Assembly (NCBI GenBank): GCA_026770575.1
Contig: MU657175.1
Span: 79,200-100,938 of the forward strand
Length of the DNA: 21,739 bases
From: Pelagophyceae sp. CCMP2097
Taxonomy: Eukaryota; Sar; Pelagophyceae
Direction: 5' to 3'
Shown: in pieces, positions 7,286-16,109 of the stretch
How positions within the stretch are numbered: the first letter of the stretch is position 1
How the letters are laid out: each line of letters begins with the position of its first letter
Made by a program: the position numbers and the translations under genes
The notes under the pieces: generated by a model
Seen by the model: only the letters and a program-made list of their open reading frames with translations
Database searches by the model: none
What the model was told of the DNA's origin: nothing

Positions 7286-7347
7286 TGATGCGAGTTTTTG
7301 ATGGGATCTTTGATAGGATATTCGATGGGATAATGGATCATGGGGTA
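7286..7347 (+). repeat. Short AT-richer GATGGGAT tandem repeat
   Basis: About four degenerate units of 12-13 bp (TTTGATGGGATCT, TTGATAGGATAT, TCGATGGGATAA and so on) stand out in base composition from the GC-rich surroundings. Confidence 0.6.
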
Positions 7348-7368
7348 ATCACACCTGGACCGCGGGAA

Positions 7369-8035
7369 CCGTCTCAAACTCTCGGCGGGTCGTCTCAAGG
7401 CGCCGTTTCGAGGGGGCGCCTCAAGGCGCCGTTTCGAGGGGCCTTCTCGAAGCGCCGTCTCGAGAGGCCATCGTCTCGAGGGGCCATCGTCTCGAGGGGC
7501 CGGAACGAGGGGCCGTCTCGTAGGGCCATCTCGAATCGCTCTTTCGAGGGGCCGCCTAAAGGCGCTGTTTCGAGTGGCCGTCTCGAGTGGCCTTTTCGAG
7601 GGGCCGTCTAAAGACGCCGTTTCGAGGGACCGTCTCAAGGCGCCGTCTTGAGGGGCCTTCTCGAGGCGTCTTCTCGAGGAGGCGTCTAAAGTGCCTTTTC
7701 GAAGGGGCCGGCGAGAGGGGCCTTCTCGAAGGGCTGTCTCGAGGCGCCGTCTCGAGGGGCCGACGTCCGACTCTGAGTCTAAAGGCGCCGTTAAGAAGGG
7801 CCGTCTTAGGGATCCGTTTCGAGGCGCCGTCTCGAGTGGCCGTCTCGCTTTTCTGTTTCGAGTGGCCTTTTTCGAGGGACCGTCTCGAGAAGCCGTCGTC
7901 TCGAGGATCTGTTCCGAGGCGCCGTTAAAGAGGCCGTAACCGCCTCGAGTGGTCGTCGAAAGAGACCGTTTCGAGTAGCCGTCTCGAGGGGCCGTCTAAA
8001 GGCGCCCTTTATAGAGGGGCCGTCTCAAGGGGCCA
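7369..8035 (+). repeat. 13-bp minisatellite, block 3 (about 50 units)
   Basis: The longest 13-bp array, units near GCCGTCTCGAGGG. Its left edge, CCGTCTCAAACTCTCGG, recurs at about 9655, so array and edge were duplicated together. It runs into element copy d. Confidence 0.88.
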
Positions 8036-8040
8036 GGGGC

Positions 8041-8199
8041 TTAAACGGTTTCGGGTTTGCCCTTCAACCCGCGGGTCGGGCTTGCCGGGTTTGTGCGCTT
8101 TGGCCGACCCGCCTTTGAGTGGGTCTGGCCGTGGCCCGAACCCGAACCCGACCCGAGAAGACGCTCGACAAACCTGCGACCCGAGGGTGCGGCACAAAT
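8041..8199 (-). mobile_element. Dispersed 'AGGAGCAG' element, copy d (truncated, inverted)
   Basis: Carries the core ACCCGCGGGTCGGG...GGTTTG and CCCGACCCGAGAAGAC, but lacks both terminal AGGAGCAG sequences. Confidence 0.62.
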
Positions 8200-8379
8200 G
8201 GCTCTCCGGACGGGCCCCTGCAAGATCCCTTTGGCGGTCAAGGTTTCTGCACGGTCACTTGCAAGGCCTCTTTGAAGAGCCCTATCCCACCATGCAGTTT
8301 TTTTTTGCCAGAGACGCGTGTTCGGGGTCCCTTCACCGTTCCACGCACGGGATGCCATATGGTTTGATAGAGGGCTCGT
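8200..8379. other. Spacer between element copy d and the 12-bp array
   Basis: Contains a motif around AAGAGGCCTTGCAAGTGACCG (minus strand) resembling about 4295-4320 (AGAGGCCTTGCAAGTGGCCG), so this spacer also belongs to the larger repeated unit. A run of nine T at 8300-8308 is unremarkable. No gene supported. Confidence 0.45.
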
Positions 8380-9310
8380 CCAAGCAACCGTCCGAGGGCC
8401 TGTCCATGGGACGTATCAGAGGGGCTGCAGTCGAGTGGCTGGCAGCCATGGGATCGTCCAAGGGACCGTCGAGGGGCCGTCCAAGGAACCGTCTGTGACC
8501 GTCGAGGGACCGTCCAAGGAACTATCCTAAGGAATTGTCCAAGGGACCGCCCACATGACCATCCGAGCGACCGTCCGAGCGACCATCCAAGCGACCGTCC
8601 GAAGGACCGTCCGAGGGACCGCCCAGAGGGACGCAGAGGGGCCGCAGTCGAGGAGAAGGCAGCCGAGCGACCGCCCAAGGGACCGTCCGAGGGACCCTAC
8701 ACGGGACTGCCGCAAAGGGACCGTCGAGGGACCATCCAAACGACTGTCCGAGAGACCGTCCACGGGACCGTCGCAGAGGACCCGTCGATTGCCCGTCCAG
8801 AGATAGCTCAAAGGATCGCCTAAGGAACTGTCTAAAAGGGACTCTCCAAAGGCCCGCCCAAGGGACCGTCGCAGGGTCCGTCCGAGTGTCCTCTCGCGGG
8901 ACGTCACAGAGGGGCCGCAGTCGAGCGGCCGTCCAAACGACCGTCCCATGGACCGTCCACGAGACCGTCGCAGAGGGGCCGTCGAGGGACCGTCGAAGGA
9001 CTCTCCAATGGACCCTCCAATGAAACTGTCCAAAGGACCGCCCGAGCGGATCGTCCAAGGGACCGTCAAGGGACCATCCAAGCAACCGTCTGAGGGACCG
9101 CCCGAGCGACCGTCCGAAGGCCCGTTCGAACGACCGTCCGAGGGCCTGCCCAGGGGACGTCGCAGAGAGGCCGCAGTCAAGAGGCCGGCAGCTGAGTGAC
9201 CGTCCAAGGGACCGTCGAGAAACCGCCGTCAACGCGACTGTCATAGAGGGCCCGTCGAGGGACCCTCAAATTAACGGTCCAAAGGAATTGTCCAAGGGAC
9301 CGTCCGAGCC
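8380..9310 (+). repeat. 12-bp minisatellite, block 3 (about 75 units)
   Basis: Units near ACCGTCCGAGGG with a clear 12-bp period (ACCGTCCGAGCG, ACCATCCAAGCG, ACCGTCCGAAGG). The period is a multiple of three, so all six frames can stay open; the long ORFs on both strands here are therefore not evidence of genes. CAGTCGAG-type interruptions recur (8428, 8645, 8918 and 9173). Confidence 0.85.
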
Positions 9311-9430
9311 TCTCGAGGGGTCGTCTCAAGGCGTCGTTTCGAATGGCCATCGAAAGGAGCCGCCTCGAGGCGTCGTCTCGAGGGGCTGTCTCGAGGGGCC
9401 GTCTCGAGGGGACATCTCGAGGAGCCAGAG
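9310..9430 (+). repeat. 13-bp minisatellite, block 4
   Basis: Short return to 13-bp units (GTCTCGAGGGGCC), ending in the GAGGAGCCAGAGTCTGG flank shared with 5190-5210. Confidence 0.8.
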
Positions 9431-9433
9431 TCT

Positions 9434-9645
9434 GGAGCAGCGACAGGTTCGGGTTTGCCCGAAACCCGCGGGTCGGGTTTGCTGGGTTAGCGCGTTTTGG
9501 TCGACCCGTCGACCCGTGGGTTTGGCCGTGGCCGAACCCGAACCCGACCCGAGAAGACGGGTTCGGTCTCTCGACAAACCCGCGACCCTAGGGTTCGGTA
9601 CAGATTGAAAACCCGACCCGGCCCGAAGACGCCGTCCCTGCTCCA
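9434..9645 (-). mobile_element. Dispersed 'AGGAGCAG' element, copy e (inverted, near full length)
   Basis: Bounded by GGAGCAG and CTGCTCC (7 bp inverted). Body matches copies a and c. No flanking target duplication was found. Confidence 0.7.
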
Positions 9646-9652
9646 GGCGAGA

Positions 9653-9762
9653 TCCGTCTCAAACTCTCGGTGGGCCGTCTCAAGGCGCCGTTTCGAGGGC
9701 CGCCGTCTCAAGAGCCGTTTCGAGTGGCCGTCTCAAGGGGCCGTTTCGAGGCGCCATCTGCG
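9653..9762 (+). repeat. 13-bp minisatellite, block 5
   Basis: Begins with CCGTCTCAAACTCTCGG as at 7369, then a few 13-bp units. It repeats the left edge of block 3. Confidence 0.78.
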
Positions 9763-9769
9763 CCATTAT

Positions 9770-10435
9770 AGAGTCTTCCCGAGGACTTCGCATCGGGCCC
9801 AATAGACCAAAAGGATATCTTATTAAAGCGAAAACCTCGCTATCGGACCCAAAGACGGACCGTCTTTGGGGCCATTTCCGGGGTCTCTATAGGACCGCCG
9901 AGGTTGAGCATAGTCATCGTATCGAAGGGCCGCATTTGACCAGGCCCTCGAGTCGGACAACAGCGGGGTACGCCGCAGTCGGACCGTCCAAGGGCCGTCG
10001 AGGGCCCAAATCCGACCGTCCAAGGACCGCGTCGGACCGGGCCTCCGTCGTACGCAAAGGGGCCGCCAACGGGGCCCTCTACGGACCCTTGAGGGTCTCT
10101 AGAAAGGGCCGTCTCCGGGGCCTTTCTCTAGGCCGCCTCCGCGGCCTTTATCGGACCGTCGCCGCCTCCGTCAGACCATAGGCGAGCCCCGGGTCCGCCG
10201 GGGAAGCGTCGAGGAGTCTGTCCGTAGAGACTTCTTGAGCCGTGTGCTCATAGTGCTGCGGGCCCGGACCGTCAAAGGGCCGTCGTCGAACCGTGGGGGG
10301 CGCTGGCCGCCGTCGGACCGTCGCACCGCCCCAGGGCCGCCCCAAGGCCTTGGACCGCTTCGGGACGGGGTCTTAGGGGGCCGGCTGCGGGGCGGCCGTA
10401 GGACCGTCGCCGGGGGCAGCATGGGATAGGGTTTT
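9770..10435. repeat. Degenerate GGCC/GGACCGTC-rich low-complexity tract
   Basis: Loose repeats of GGGCCGTC, GGACCGTC and GGGGCC without a fixed period. It resembles the tract at 16240-16650. No gene is supported on either strand. Confidence 0.55.
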
Positions 10436-10461
10436 CCGATGTCGAAGACTCTGGTTTCCAC

Positions 10462-10752
10462 GGCGAGGCGCGCCACTCGCCAGTCCGGGCAGGACTCTGC
10501 CGCCCCCGGGGCCGCTTTCGGCGAGAGATGGGCCAGCCGGCGCAACGCGTTGGCGAGGTGCGCGCCGGAGAGGTCTTCTTCATGGTCGCAGATGGTCAGG
10601 ATTTCCCCGGCTGTTTTACAGCTTTCGAATCGAAGATGAAGCTCCCTTGCCGCGCACCGCAGGTCCTGCGCCTGGCCCTGCAGCTGTTCAGACTTGCTCT
10701 GCGAGAGGAACTTGCCCAGGTTCGTCCGCAGCGGCGCTAGAGGCGGGCGCAT
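10462..10752 (-). CDS. N-terminal exon of an OPR/HPR-like repeat protein
   Basis: 97 codons from ATG 10752 to a proposed donor at 10461. The first 20 residues carry three basic and no acidic residues (MRPPLAPLRTNLGKFLSQSK), as in an organelle presequence. The next part contains ESCKTAGEILTICDHEEDL and AHLANALRRLAH, which align with the cap of the 1227-aa paralogue (ARDASAVLSLFENKGDFF, SHNLSLALHRIG). It stops just where exon 2 at 6931 begins: joining RVARLA to ATAAESVNPQWRP reproduces the paralogue's AFKLIQAAAES....QWRP spacing. Hence I propose it as exon 1 of the gene at 5688-6931, for about 481 aa in total. The reading frame is open far upstream only because it crosses the poly-C tract. Alternative: a separate truncated paralogue. 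Confidence 0.5.
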
Positions 10753-11174
10753 CGTGTCGAACTGATCCCTGTCGGAACAAAATCTGGCGGAACAATCTCT
10801 CTCTCTAAAAACATGCCGGGAAGCCTCCCATTCTCGAATTCGAAAACGAGCCCGGAAAGCAGCCTGAGCGCGGGCCGGTCGCTCCTGATCGACGGGCCCG
10901 CGCAGTGGAGGCGCCATCATGCCGGTCCCTGATCGAGGAGGCACCAGCCGTTTCGCTCCAGTCGCACCTCGAGGCGCCACCACACGTCGAGGCGCGGTCC
11001 GTTGGGACAGATGCGCCCTGGAGGATGGCGTTTCTGCTCTATGCGTCGAGCCCGTCTCGGCAGAAGCGACCTGACAGGGACATTTGGCCCCTTGCTCATG
11101 TGTCAGCTCCAGACGTCTTGCCTCTGCCGCGGGGCGCCGCGGTCGCGCAAACGTCCTCCGCGAACGCCCTGCCA
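10753..11174. other. No supported gene
   Basis: Open frames here are arginine/serine-rich with no domain. The part next to 10752 is probably the 5' flank of the exon above. Confidence 0.4.
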
Positions 11175-11244
11175 CCCCCCCCCCCCCCCCCCCCCCCCCC
11201 GCCCCCCCCCACAAAACCCCCCCCCCCCCCCCCCCCCCCCCCCC
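11175..11244 (+). repeat. Poly-C tracts (26, 9 and 28 C)
   Basis: C runs at 11175-11200, 11202-11210 and 11217-11244 are interrupted only by G and ACAAAA. The G-rich minus strand could form quadruplexes and the C strand an i-motif. Run lengths may be unreliable in any assembly. The poly-glycine or poly-proline ORFs across it are artefacts. Confidence 0.85.
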
Positions 11245-11960
11245 GGCGGGATGCGCGGCACTGAAATAGTTCTCCGCGAACGTCCCCCGGCAGGTATAGG
11301 CACTCGACGTGGAGTTCGGCCGACACCACGGCGCAGATCCACCATCTCGCGCACTCGACCAAACGGCCACGCTCGACCGAAGCGGCCACATCTGCCGTCC
11401 TCTTAAACGCGTGCGGCGGCGCTCTCCGCTAAAGGTACCAACGACAGGATATACGACTCTACGCCGGCAGGAGATACGGAGAGCGGGGCATCGCTCCTTT
11501 AGCGCGGCATCGCGCAGCCTCTCGCTCTTCAGGCCTGCATTGGATCGGCCTCTGGCGTCTCCTTCTCGGGCGGGTCGCTTCTTGCGGAATACGCGCGATG
11601 GGAGGCAAGGGGCGTACGACCGAAAGAAAACTGCCGCGGCGCCGGAAAACGCCTCCGCCGGCCGCTTGCTTTGCGGCGTCGGCTGCCTGATCGGCGTCTG
11701 GCAAAACGCCAAACGTCGCCGCCGCAGACGGCGCTTCCGTGTCGTTTTGCATTCTTTTGCGTACGAATTCCTAAAGTCTTTAGTAAAGAGACTTCCTCAA
11801 GCAAAATCCGGCGCCCGTGCGTCCACGGGCGCCGGTTTGGGAACAATACACGGTCCACAATCTGGCTTAACGCGACTCCGCCGCGGACGCCATCAACGCC
11901 CGACGGGCTCCCCAACTTGAAACGGACCACGGCATCATATGATAAGGGCATAAGTGACTG
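11245..11960. other. No supported gene
   Basis: Open frames on both strands are short or arginine-rich. A 12-nt inverted repeat (CCGGCGCCCGTG / CACGGGCGCCGG) lies near 11808-11834 and could form a small hairpin. Nothing else stands out. Confidence 0.4.
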
Positions 11961-12160
11961 GTGCAGGAGTAGGGAGGGTATTTCCGGGCCGGGTATTTAA
12001 TTTGTCCCAACCCCAAAGGATCACGGGTTCGGACGAACGCCCAATCCCGTTCTCCAGGCCGAGTCACGGGTCGGCAGGCCGGCTGACCCGCGTCTCGCGA
12101 GTCGGTCGGGTCGACACACACAGAATCTGGGCCGGGTCGGGTTCGCGTCGTACCTGCACT
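11961..12160 (+). mobile_element. Dispersed 'AGGAGCAG' element, copy f (diverged)
   Basis: Starts with AGGAGTAGGGAGGGTATTTC and keeps the order of landmarks (CGGGTATTTAATTTGTCCC, TCACGGGTTCGGACGAACG, CCGTTCTCCAGG, GGGTCGGGTTCG), but is far more diverged than copies a-e. Probably an older insertion. Confidence 0.5.
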
Positions 12161-12675
12161 TCAAAGCCCCTTTCCAGAGAGCCAGCGTACCCGTGACGTC
12201 GACGCATCTCGCGACCGCGCGCCGAAGCCGATGATACACGCGAATAGAGAAAACCCGATGAATTTGGAGAAACCCGGTGCGACGCCGTGTGCGAGACTGT
12301 CCAGGTCAGGTGGCGTCTGTCGGAGGGAAGGATGGATGCACCATCGTGCGCCGGGGCGCTGCGCTGCGGCAGATTGCCGTGCGTGGACGTTCCGATGGGT
12401 CTTTGGACGGTGCTTCCGTGGTCTGCGGACGCGGCGGACCACGACGCTTGCGTGTGTGCATCGAGCCGTCGTGCACATCATGCTCGTCCGTGGTGAGCCG
12501 GAAGGGCCGGAAATTCGGATGATCCGCGCTTCCGAGTGACCCGTCGTAGAGTTTTCCCTCACAGACGCCCTCGTCGTGCATCAGCCTCCATGGCCGTCGA
12601 GGCCGCCGCGTGCGCCGCGGCTGGTCGTCGTGCACAGAATGCTCGTCAGTGGAATTATAGAGCAGAAGCCTTAGA
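12161..12675. repeat. Gene-free stretch with a 26-bp direct repeat
   Basis: GTCGTGCACATCATGCTCG.. at 12469-12494 recurs as GTCGTGCACAGAATGCTCG.. at 12627-12652, about 158 bp apart with three mismatches. No convincing ORF. Confidence 0.5.
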
Positions 12676-12824
12676 TTGTCGGGTTCTCGGCGGGTTTCGC
12701 CTTCGCCGCGCCCGCCGGGCCGCGGGTCAGGGCCACGGCCAGACCCGCAGGTCGGCGAAACCGCGCAAACCCATCGATCCCGACCCGCGGGTTACGGCCA
12801 AACCCGTACCCGTCCCTGCTCCTG
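12676..12824 (+). mobile_element. Dispersed 'AGGAGCAG' element, copy g (5' truncated)
   Basis: Ends in CGTCCCTGCTCCT and retains CCACGGCCAGACCCGC and CCGACCCGCGGGTTACGGCC; the left end is lost. It lies 22 bp before dispersed-repeat copy B. Confidence 0.65.
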
Positions 12825-12846
12825 GGCTGGTGGCCCATACTTGCGC

Positions 12847-12991
12847 GAGGAGACGCCGCGCTTTACGTGCTGACGTGCTCTCCGAGGCACTGGCACCGGG
12901 CCTCAAGGCCTGGAAGCGACCTTTGATTCGGGTTTGACGGTCATCCCCTTTTGGGCCTGCCCCACCCGGGGTGGATCTTAAGCAAGCAATC
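12847..12991 (+). repeat. About 145-bp dispersed repeat, copy B
   Basis: Partner of 6972-7111, opposite orientation. Its last 22 bp (12970-12991) match 20 of 22 bases inside the 89-nt intron at 6797-6818. Confidence 0.75.
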
Positions 12992-13369
12992 AACGCCTGA
13001 CTGCCTGCACAGTAGAGTGTAGGTTCCTCCGCGCGCGGCTCGCTGGTGACCGGCTGGCAAACGGGCCGCGGCCGGAATTAGGCGGTCCCGGAATGCGGCG
13101 GTCATCTACGCACGGCAGTCATCTACGCACGGCGGCGGCGGCGCGCGACGCTGTGCCGCCAGCGCTTGTGGCTGCTGCTGGCGAACCAGGTGGGCACCTC
13201 GTGCGTCGGTTTCGCAGCACGGCGCCGCTCGCGCGCTGCGCGTTGACGTTTTGATAGAGCACATGGCCATCATCGCGCAGAGCAGGGACGTCGTACGTAG
13301 TCGCCGAATCCGGGCGGCGGCGGCGGGGTCGAGTCCGCCATTGCGCCGCGGCCCAACCGCAGCGTTATC

Positions 13370-13640
13370 ACGCAGCAGGTCCTCGACTATGGCGCGCCGG
13401 TCCTTGGCTTGGCTCGCGTCGGCGAGCTGGCCCGCCTCGAAGACCAAGTTGTTCACTTAGCGGCCGCTTCTGCTCCTCCTGCGCCTTGTTGTACTTCTGC
13501 TCTAACGCGTCGTTGTACGAGATGGTGTGCGGGACGTCGACCGCCTGCGGCCCGCAGTAGAAGCTGCCGTCGTTGCCGTCGTCTGGCTCTGCCTGTCACG
13601 GCTTGCCTAGACGGTGGCACTTCCGGCACTCCTGCAGAGG
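13370..13640 (-). pseudogene. Coding-like minus-strand segment with CxxC motif
   Basis: One frame reads LQECRKCHRLGKP, then an in-frame TGA (13596-13598), then GSFYCGPQAVDVPHTISYND, and then a charged helical stretch (ALEQKYNKAQEEQK). The composition is protein-like, unlike the surroundings. The TGA could be a disabling mutation or lie in an intron with acceptor CGTGACAG. Another coding-like frame (NNLVFEAGQLADASQ, then AIVEDLLRDNAAV) follows at 13456-13240. No family recognised. Confidence 0.3.
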
Positions 13641-13779
13641 CGCGTGCGCCGGACGAGGGCCACGACCAGCGCCGTCTCCCAGTGTGCCTCTTCTCTGCTT
13701 GCGCTCGTGACTCTCTAGCACACCGTCACCACCGCGACGGTCCGGGCTTGCCGACGAGCACAGACGCGGCTCCGTACTC

Positions 13780-14181
13780 TCAAACTTCTTGTTGATTTAT
13801 GGGTTCATCGCGGAGTCCTTGCGGCGTTTGCGCCCCCAAAAAGGCGCCTACGAGGAGCGCCGTCGTCGGCTTGCGGCGGTCGCGTCGCGGCCGGTTGCGA
13901 CGCCTCCTCAAAGGCTTTTCGACGCCCCCTGTCGCCCTGGGCTGTCTTTCTGGGTGCCTTGCAAAACGTCGAACGCTGCCGCACGCGAGCCTTGAAGAAC
14001 TGTCGGCCGGCTGGACCGTGAACCACGACCCTTTCAAATGCGAACCGTCGCTCGAGTAAAATCCGCGGCCTTGGCCGTACGCGGCGCCGCGGAGCCGCCG
14101 TTTCACGAGCAGGTACAAAATCAGGTTCCACACCGGGATGACGACAAAGCCCCAGAGGAGCGTAAACGACGCCGTGCGCAC
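13780..14181 (-). pseudogene. Hydrophobic segment, possible fourth membrane helix
   Basis: The start of this open frame encodes TASFTLLWGFVVIPVWNLIL followed by YLLVKRRLRG, a membrane helix with a basic stop-transfer end. It lies about 370 bp downstream of the three-helix ORF at 14549-14965 on the same strand. A last helix after a variable loop is what a Cys-loop receptor would show, but the residues after it become arginine-rich noise and no splice join is clear. Confidence 0.3.
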
Positions 14182-14548
14182 GACCTAGCGCGGCGACGGG
14201 GTGCGACGGACGACGGCCACGAATACGGTCGTGCTCCCCCCGGCGGTGCAAATCTCGTGCGAGGCCGCTCGAAAAAACAGCGAGCAACCCGCCGCTCCAA
14301 AAGGGCGGTCCAGGCCCGACGAACTATATCGCCGACGCGGCGCGCGACGTAGCGCAGCGTTTTGAAGTGCAGCGGCAATAAGTGGTTCGTCCCACCTACG
14401 GTTCACAATGTGAGTCGCGTCCGGTGCGGGGCTGGGCCGCGTGCGAGCTCTCTGAGCTGGGGGACCCTCTGCCCCGCGGGTCGTGCACGCTTCCCAAACT
14501 TGTCATGTGCTTGGTCCGCCGAGTATGGCCTCCCACGATCTGGGTCTC

Positions 14549-14965
14549 TTAGTTCAGTATTCCAAGAGGCACCGCATCCTCGCCGTTGCAGCGCTTGCAG
14601 TCCATGTAGCCGAAGACGAGGCCGAGGAAGAGGAGGACGACCATCAGCTGGTTGAGGTCCATTTCATTGGACATGCTTTCGACCTGGTTCGGCGTCGGGA
14701 TGAAGAAGACGAACATCAGGCCGAGCGTCAGCGCGTTCGCGATGAAGTTGTCGTAACCTCCAATGTACCAGACGTTGAGCACGTTGCCGAAAGCGATGAA
14801 GAGGATTGGGATGATAATGTTCAGCGCCGCGCGCACGGCGCCTGTGTCGCCGTAAAACGTGATTTTCATCGACGGCACGTGCGTGATCTGCCGAGCCTCG
14901 GTAACCAGCTTGACCTCGGCAGATCTGTTAGGGTTAGGTAAACAGATTAGGGTTGATGATGTCAA
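14549..14965 (-). pseudogene. Three-helix membrane segment, possibly Cys-loop-channel-like
   Basis: This frame contains a soluble strand-like lead (EVKLVTEARQITHVPSMKIT) and three strongly hydrophobic segments: LNIIIPILFIAFGNVLNVW, NALTLGLMFVFFIP and LNQLMVVLLFLGLVFGYM, followed by a cysteine-containing tail and TAA. The spacing of the helices resembles M1-M3 of pentameric ligand-gated channels; the M2 sequence is not diagnostic. Upstream coding-like sequence (DLLCPGEDLRLLISVEPELV) joins in another frame at about 14930-14960, where telomere-like CCCTAA repeats sit. Removing a 43-nt GT-AG segment (14967-14925), or a 19-nt one (14943-14925), restores one frame. Intact gene with tiny introns or decayed gene: both remain possible. 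Confidence 0.4.
14925..14957 (+). repeat. Interstitial telomere-like TTAGGG cluster at a frame break
   Basis: The plus strand reads CTGTTAGGGTTAGGTAAACA and shortly after GATTAGGGTTG. Three TTAGGG units lie exactly where the membrane-protein reading frame changes. It may be filler from break repair, or coincidence with an AACCCTAAC branch/acceptor-like sequence. Confidence 0.5.
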
Positions 14966-15303
14966 ACTTGTCGAGCCTGTCGACCAGCTCGGGTTCCACG
15001 CTAATCAGGAGGCGCAGGTCCTCCCCCGGGCAGAGCAGGTCCGGCATGACTTTATGAGCTCGCTCTCGGGCAGGCTCGCGATAAGCGGCTGCAAGTCGAG
15101 CGAGACTTGCGCGCATATCCATCGCAAATCTTCTCGATCTCGCTCGACAGCAAGCGGAGCTGCTCGTCCGTGATCTCACTCCCGTTCACCTTCAGCTTCG
15201 GTGGCGGCGACTGCTTGCCGTCGACGCCGACGAGCGTGTCAGTGTCGAACAGCGACTGGACCACGAGCGTGCCGACCATGCATGAGCACCTGCATATGCG
15301 CAT
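14966..15303 (-). pseudogene. Coding-like ectodomain-type segment with frame changes
   Basis: Protein-like stretches follow one another in different frames: MVGTLVVQSLFDTDTLVGVD, KLKVNGSEITDEQLRLLSSE, SLDLQPLIASLPESELIK, and DLLCPGEDLRLLISVEPELV. They lie in order and on the same strand as the membrane segment that follows. At least two frame changes occur within about 300 nt. Confidence 0.33.
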
Positions 15304-15386
15304 TTTGGACGCGTTTTGGCGAAGGCAGAGCGGCGCCCGGGCCCTTTCCCTCTCTTGGAGTCCCGCACCTTGTCCGCGTTGTCGAC

Positions 15387-15908
15387 TTATTCCTGGAGCT
15401 CCTTGATGTTCACGGTGACCCAGAGCGGCATGGGCATCGCCGCCGATATGTCGCTCTTCCCCTTTTCAAAGGCGGACTCCGCGAGCTTGTACGTCGTCGA
15501 GACGACCTTGCCAAACCCGCCGGGGCACGTGGCGGGCTTGAAGCCGTCGAGCGCAGAGGATACGTCTCGATCAGACTTAAGGAGCGACACGCTGAGTGGG
15601 AACGAGAGCTCGACCTCATCAGCCTTGGTCACGGGCCATTGTTCGTGGCCGTGCGCCGAGATGTACGAACGCAGCTCGCCGAGCACTGCCGCGCGCGAGC
15701 CGTGCTCGGAAAGCACGGCGGCGAGCCACGCGTAGTCCGACGCGTCGTGGCGCAGCATCTCAGCCAGCGCGCGGCCGCAAACTTGCGCTTTCCAGGACGC
15801 GTCCGCCGCGTCAGCTGCCTTTTTTAAGACGTCCGTGCCACGCGCGAACGCTTTGCAGCACCGGTACACGACAGTCACGACGGCCTTTTTGTCACAAGCC
15901 TCGAATGC
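15387..15908 (-). pseudogene. Coding-like segment, 5' part of the same locus
   Basis: About 173 codons with balanced composition. They include VVTVVYRCCKAFARGTDVLK, ASDYAWLAAVLSEHGSRAAV, then SALDGFKPATCPGGFGKVV, and end in WVTVNIKELQE, TAA. Beyond the TAA the same frame continues sensibly (VDNADKVRDSKR), which suggests a Glu-to-stop change or an intron boundary. The part upstream of 15908 is arginine-rich and probably not coding. Family not recognised. Confidence 0.4.
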
Positions 15909-16109
15909 GAGCGGCGCCGCGGCCGAACGGCTGCCGTGGCGCCTCGAAGGCGAACGGCGTCTGACGCGGCGTATAGCCACCGTGCCGACCGCCGCGCCGT
16001 CGTCGTGTCGGCCGGTGCCGTCACCGAGGCCGTCGCGGCCGCGGGGCCGCTCGGCGCGGCGCGCGTCTTCCTGCGGCGACATCCGAGACGTCAAGCACTT
16101 CTGTCTTTA

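Larger units (their letters stand above)
6932..10461 (-). other. Candidate 3.5-kb repeat-filled intron
   Basis: The acceptor AATCCCGCTTAG|GCC at 6932 is strong and opens exon 2 in phase 0. A proposed donor at 10461 (CTCGCC|GTGGAA) ends the matching N-terminal exon in phase 0. The span holds two AGGAGCAG elements, about 50 units of the 13-bp array, about 75 of the 12-bp array and one arm of another repeat, and no gene I can support. The donor is weak; if wrong, the two coding pieces belong to different, broken genes. Confidence 0.4.

Noticed and set aside
7369..9762. CRISPR-like array
   Set aside because: Units are contiguous 12-13 bp minisatellite repeats without unique spacers, and the context is eukaryotic.
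10171..11712. 513-aa minus-strand ORF as one protein
   Set aside because: It crosses the poly-C tract as poly-glycine and is arginine-rich at both ends. Only 10462-10752 resembles a known module, so I kept just that part.
13106..13456. 116-aa minus-strand ORF as a complete gene
   Set aside because: Only its first part looks protein-like; it has no ATG-linked context and the end is proline/alanine/arginine-rich. I treated it as part of the fragmented locus.
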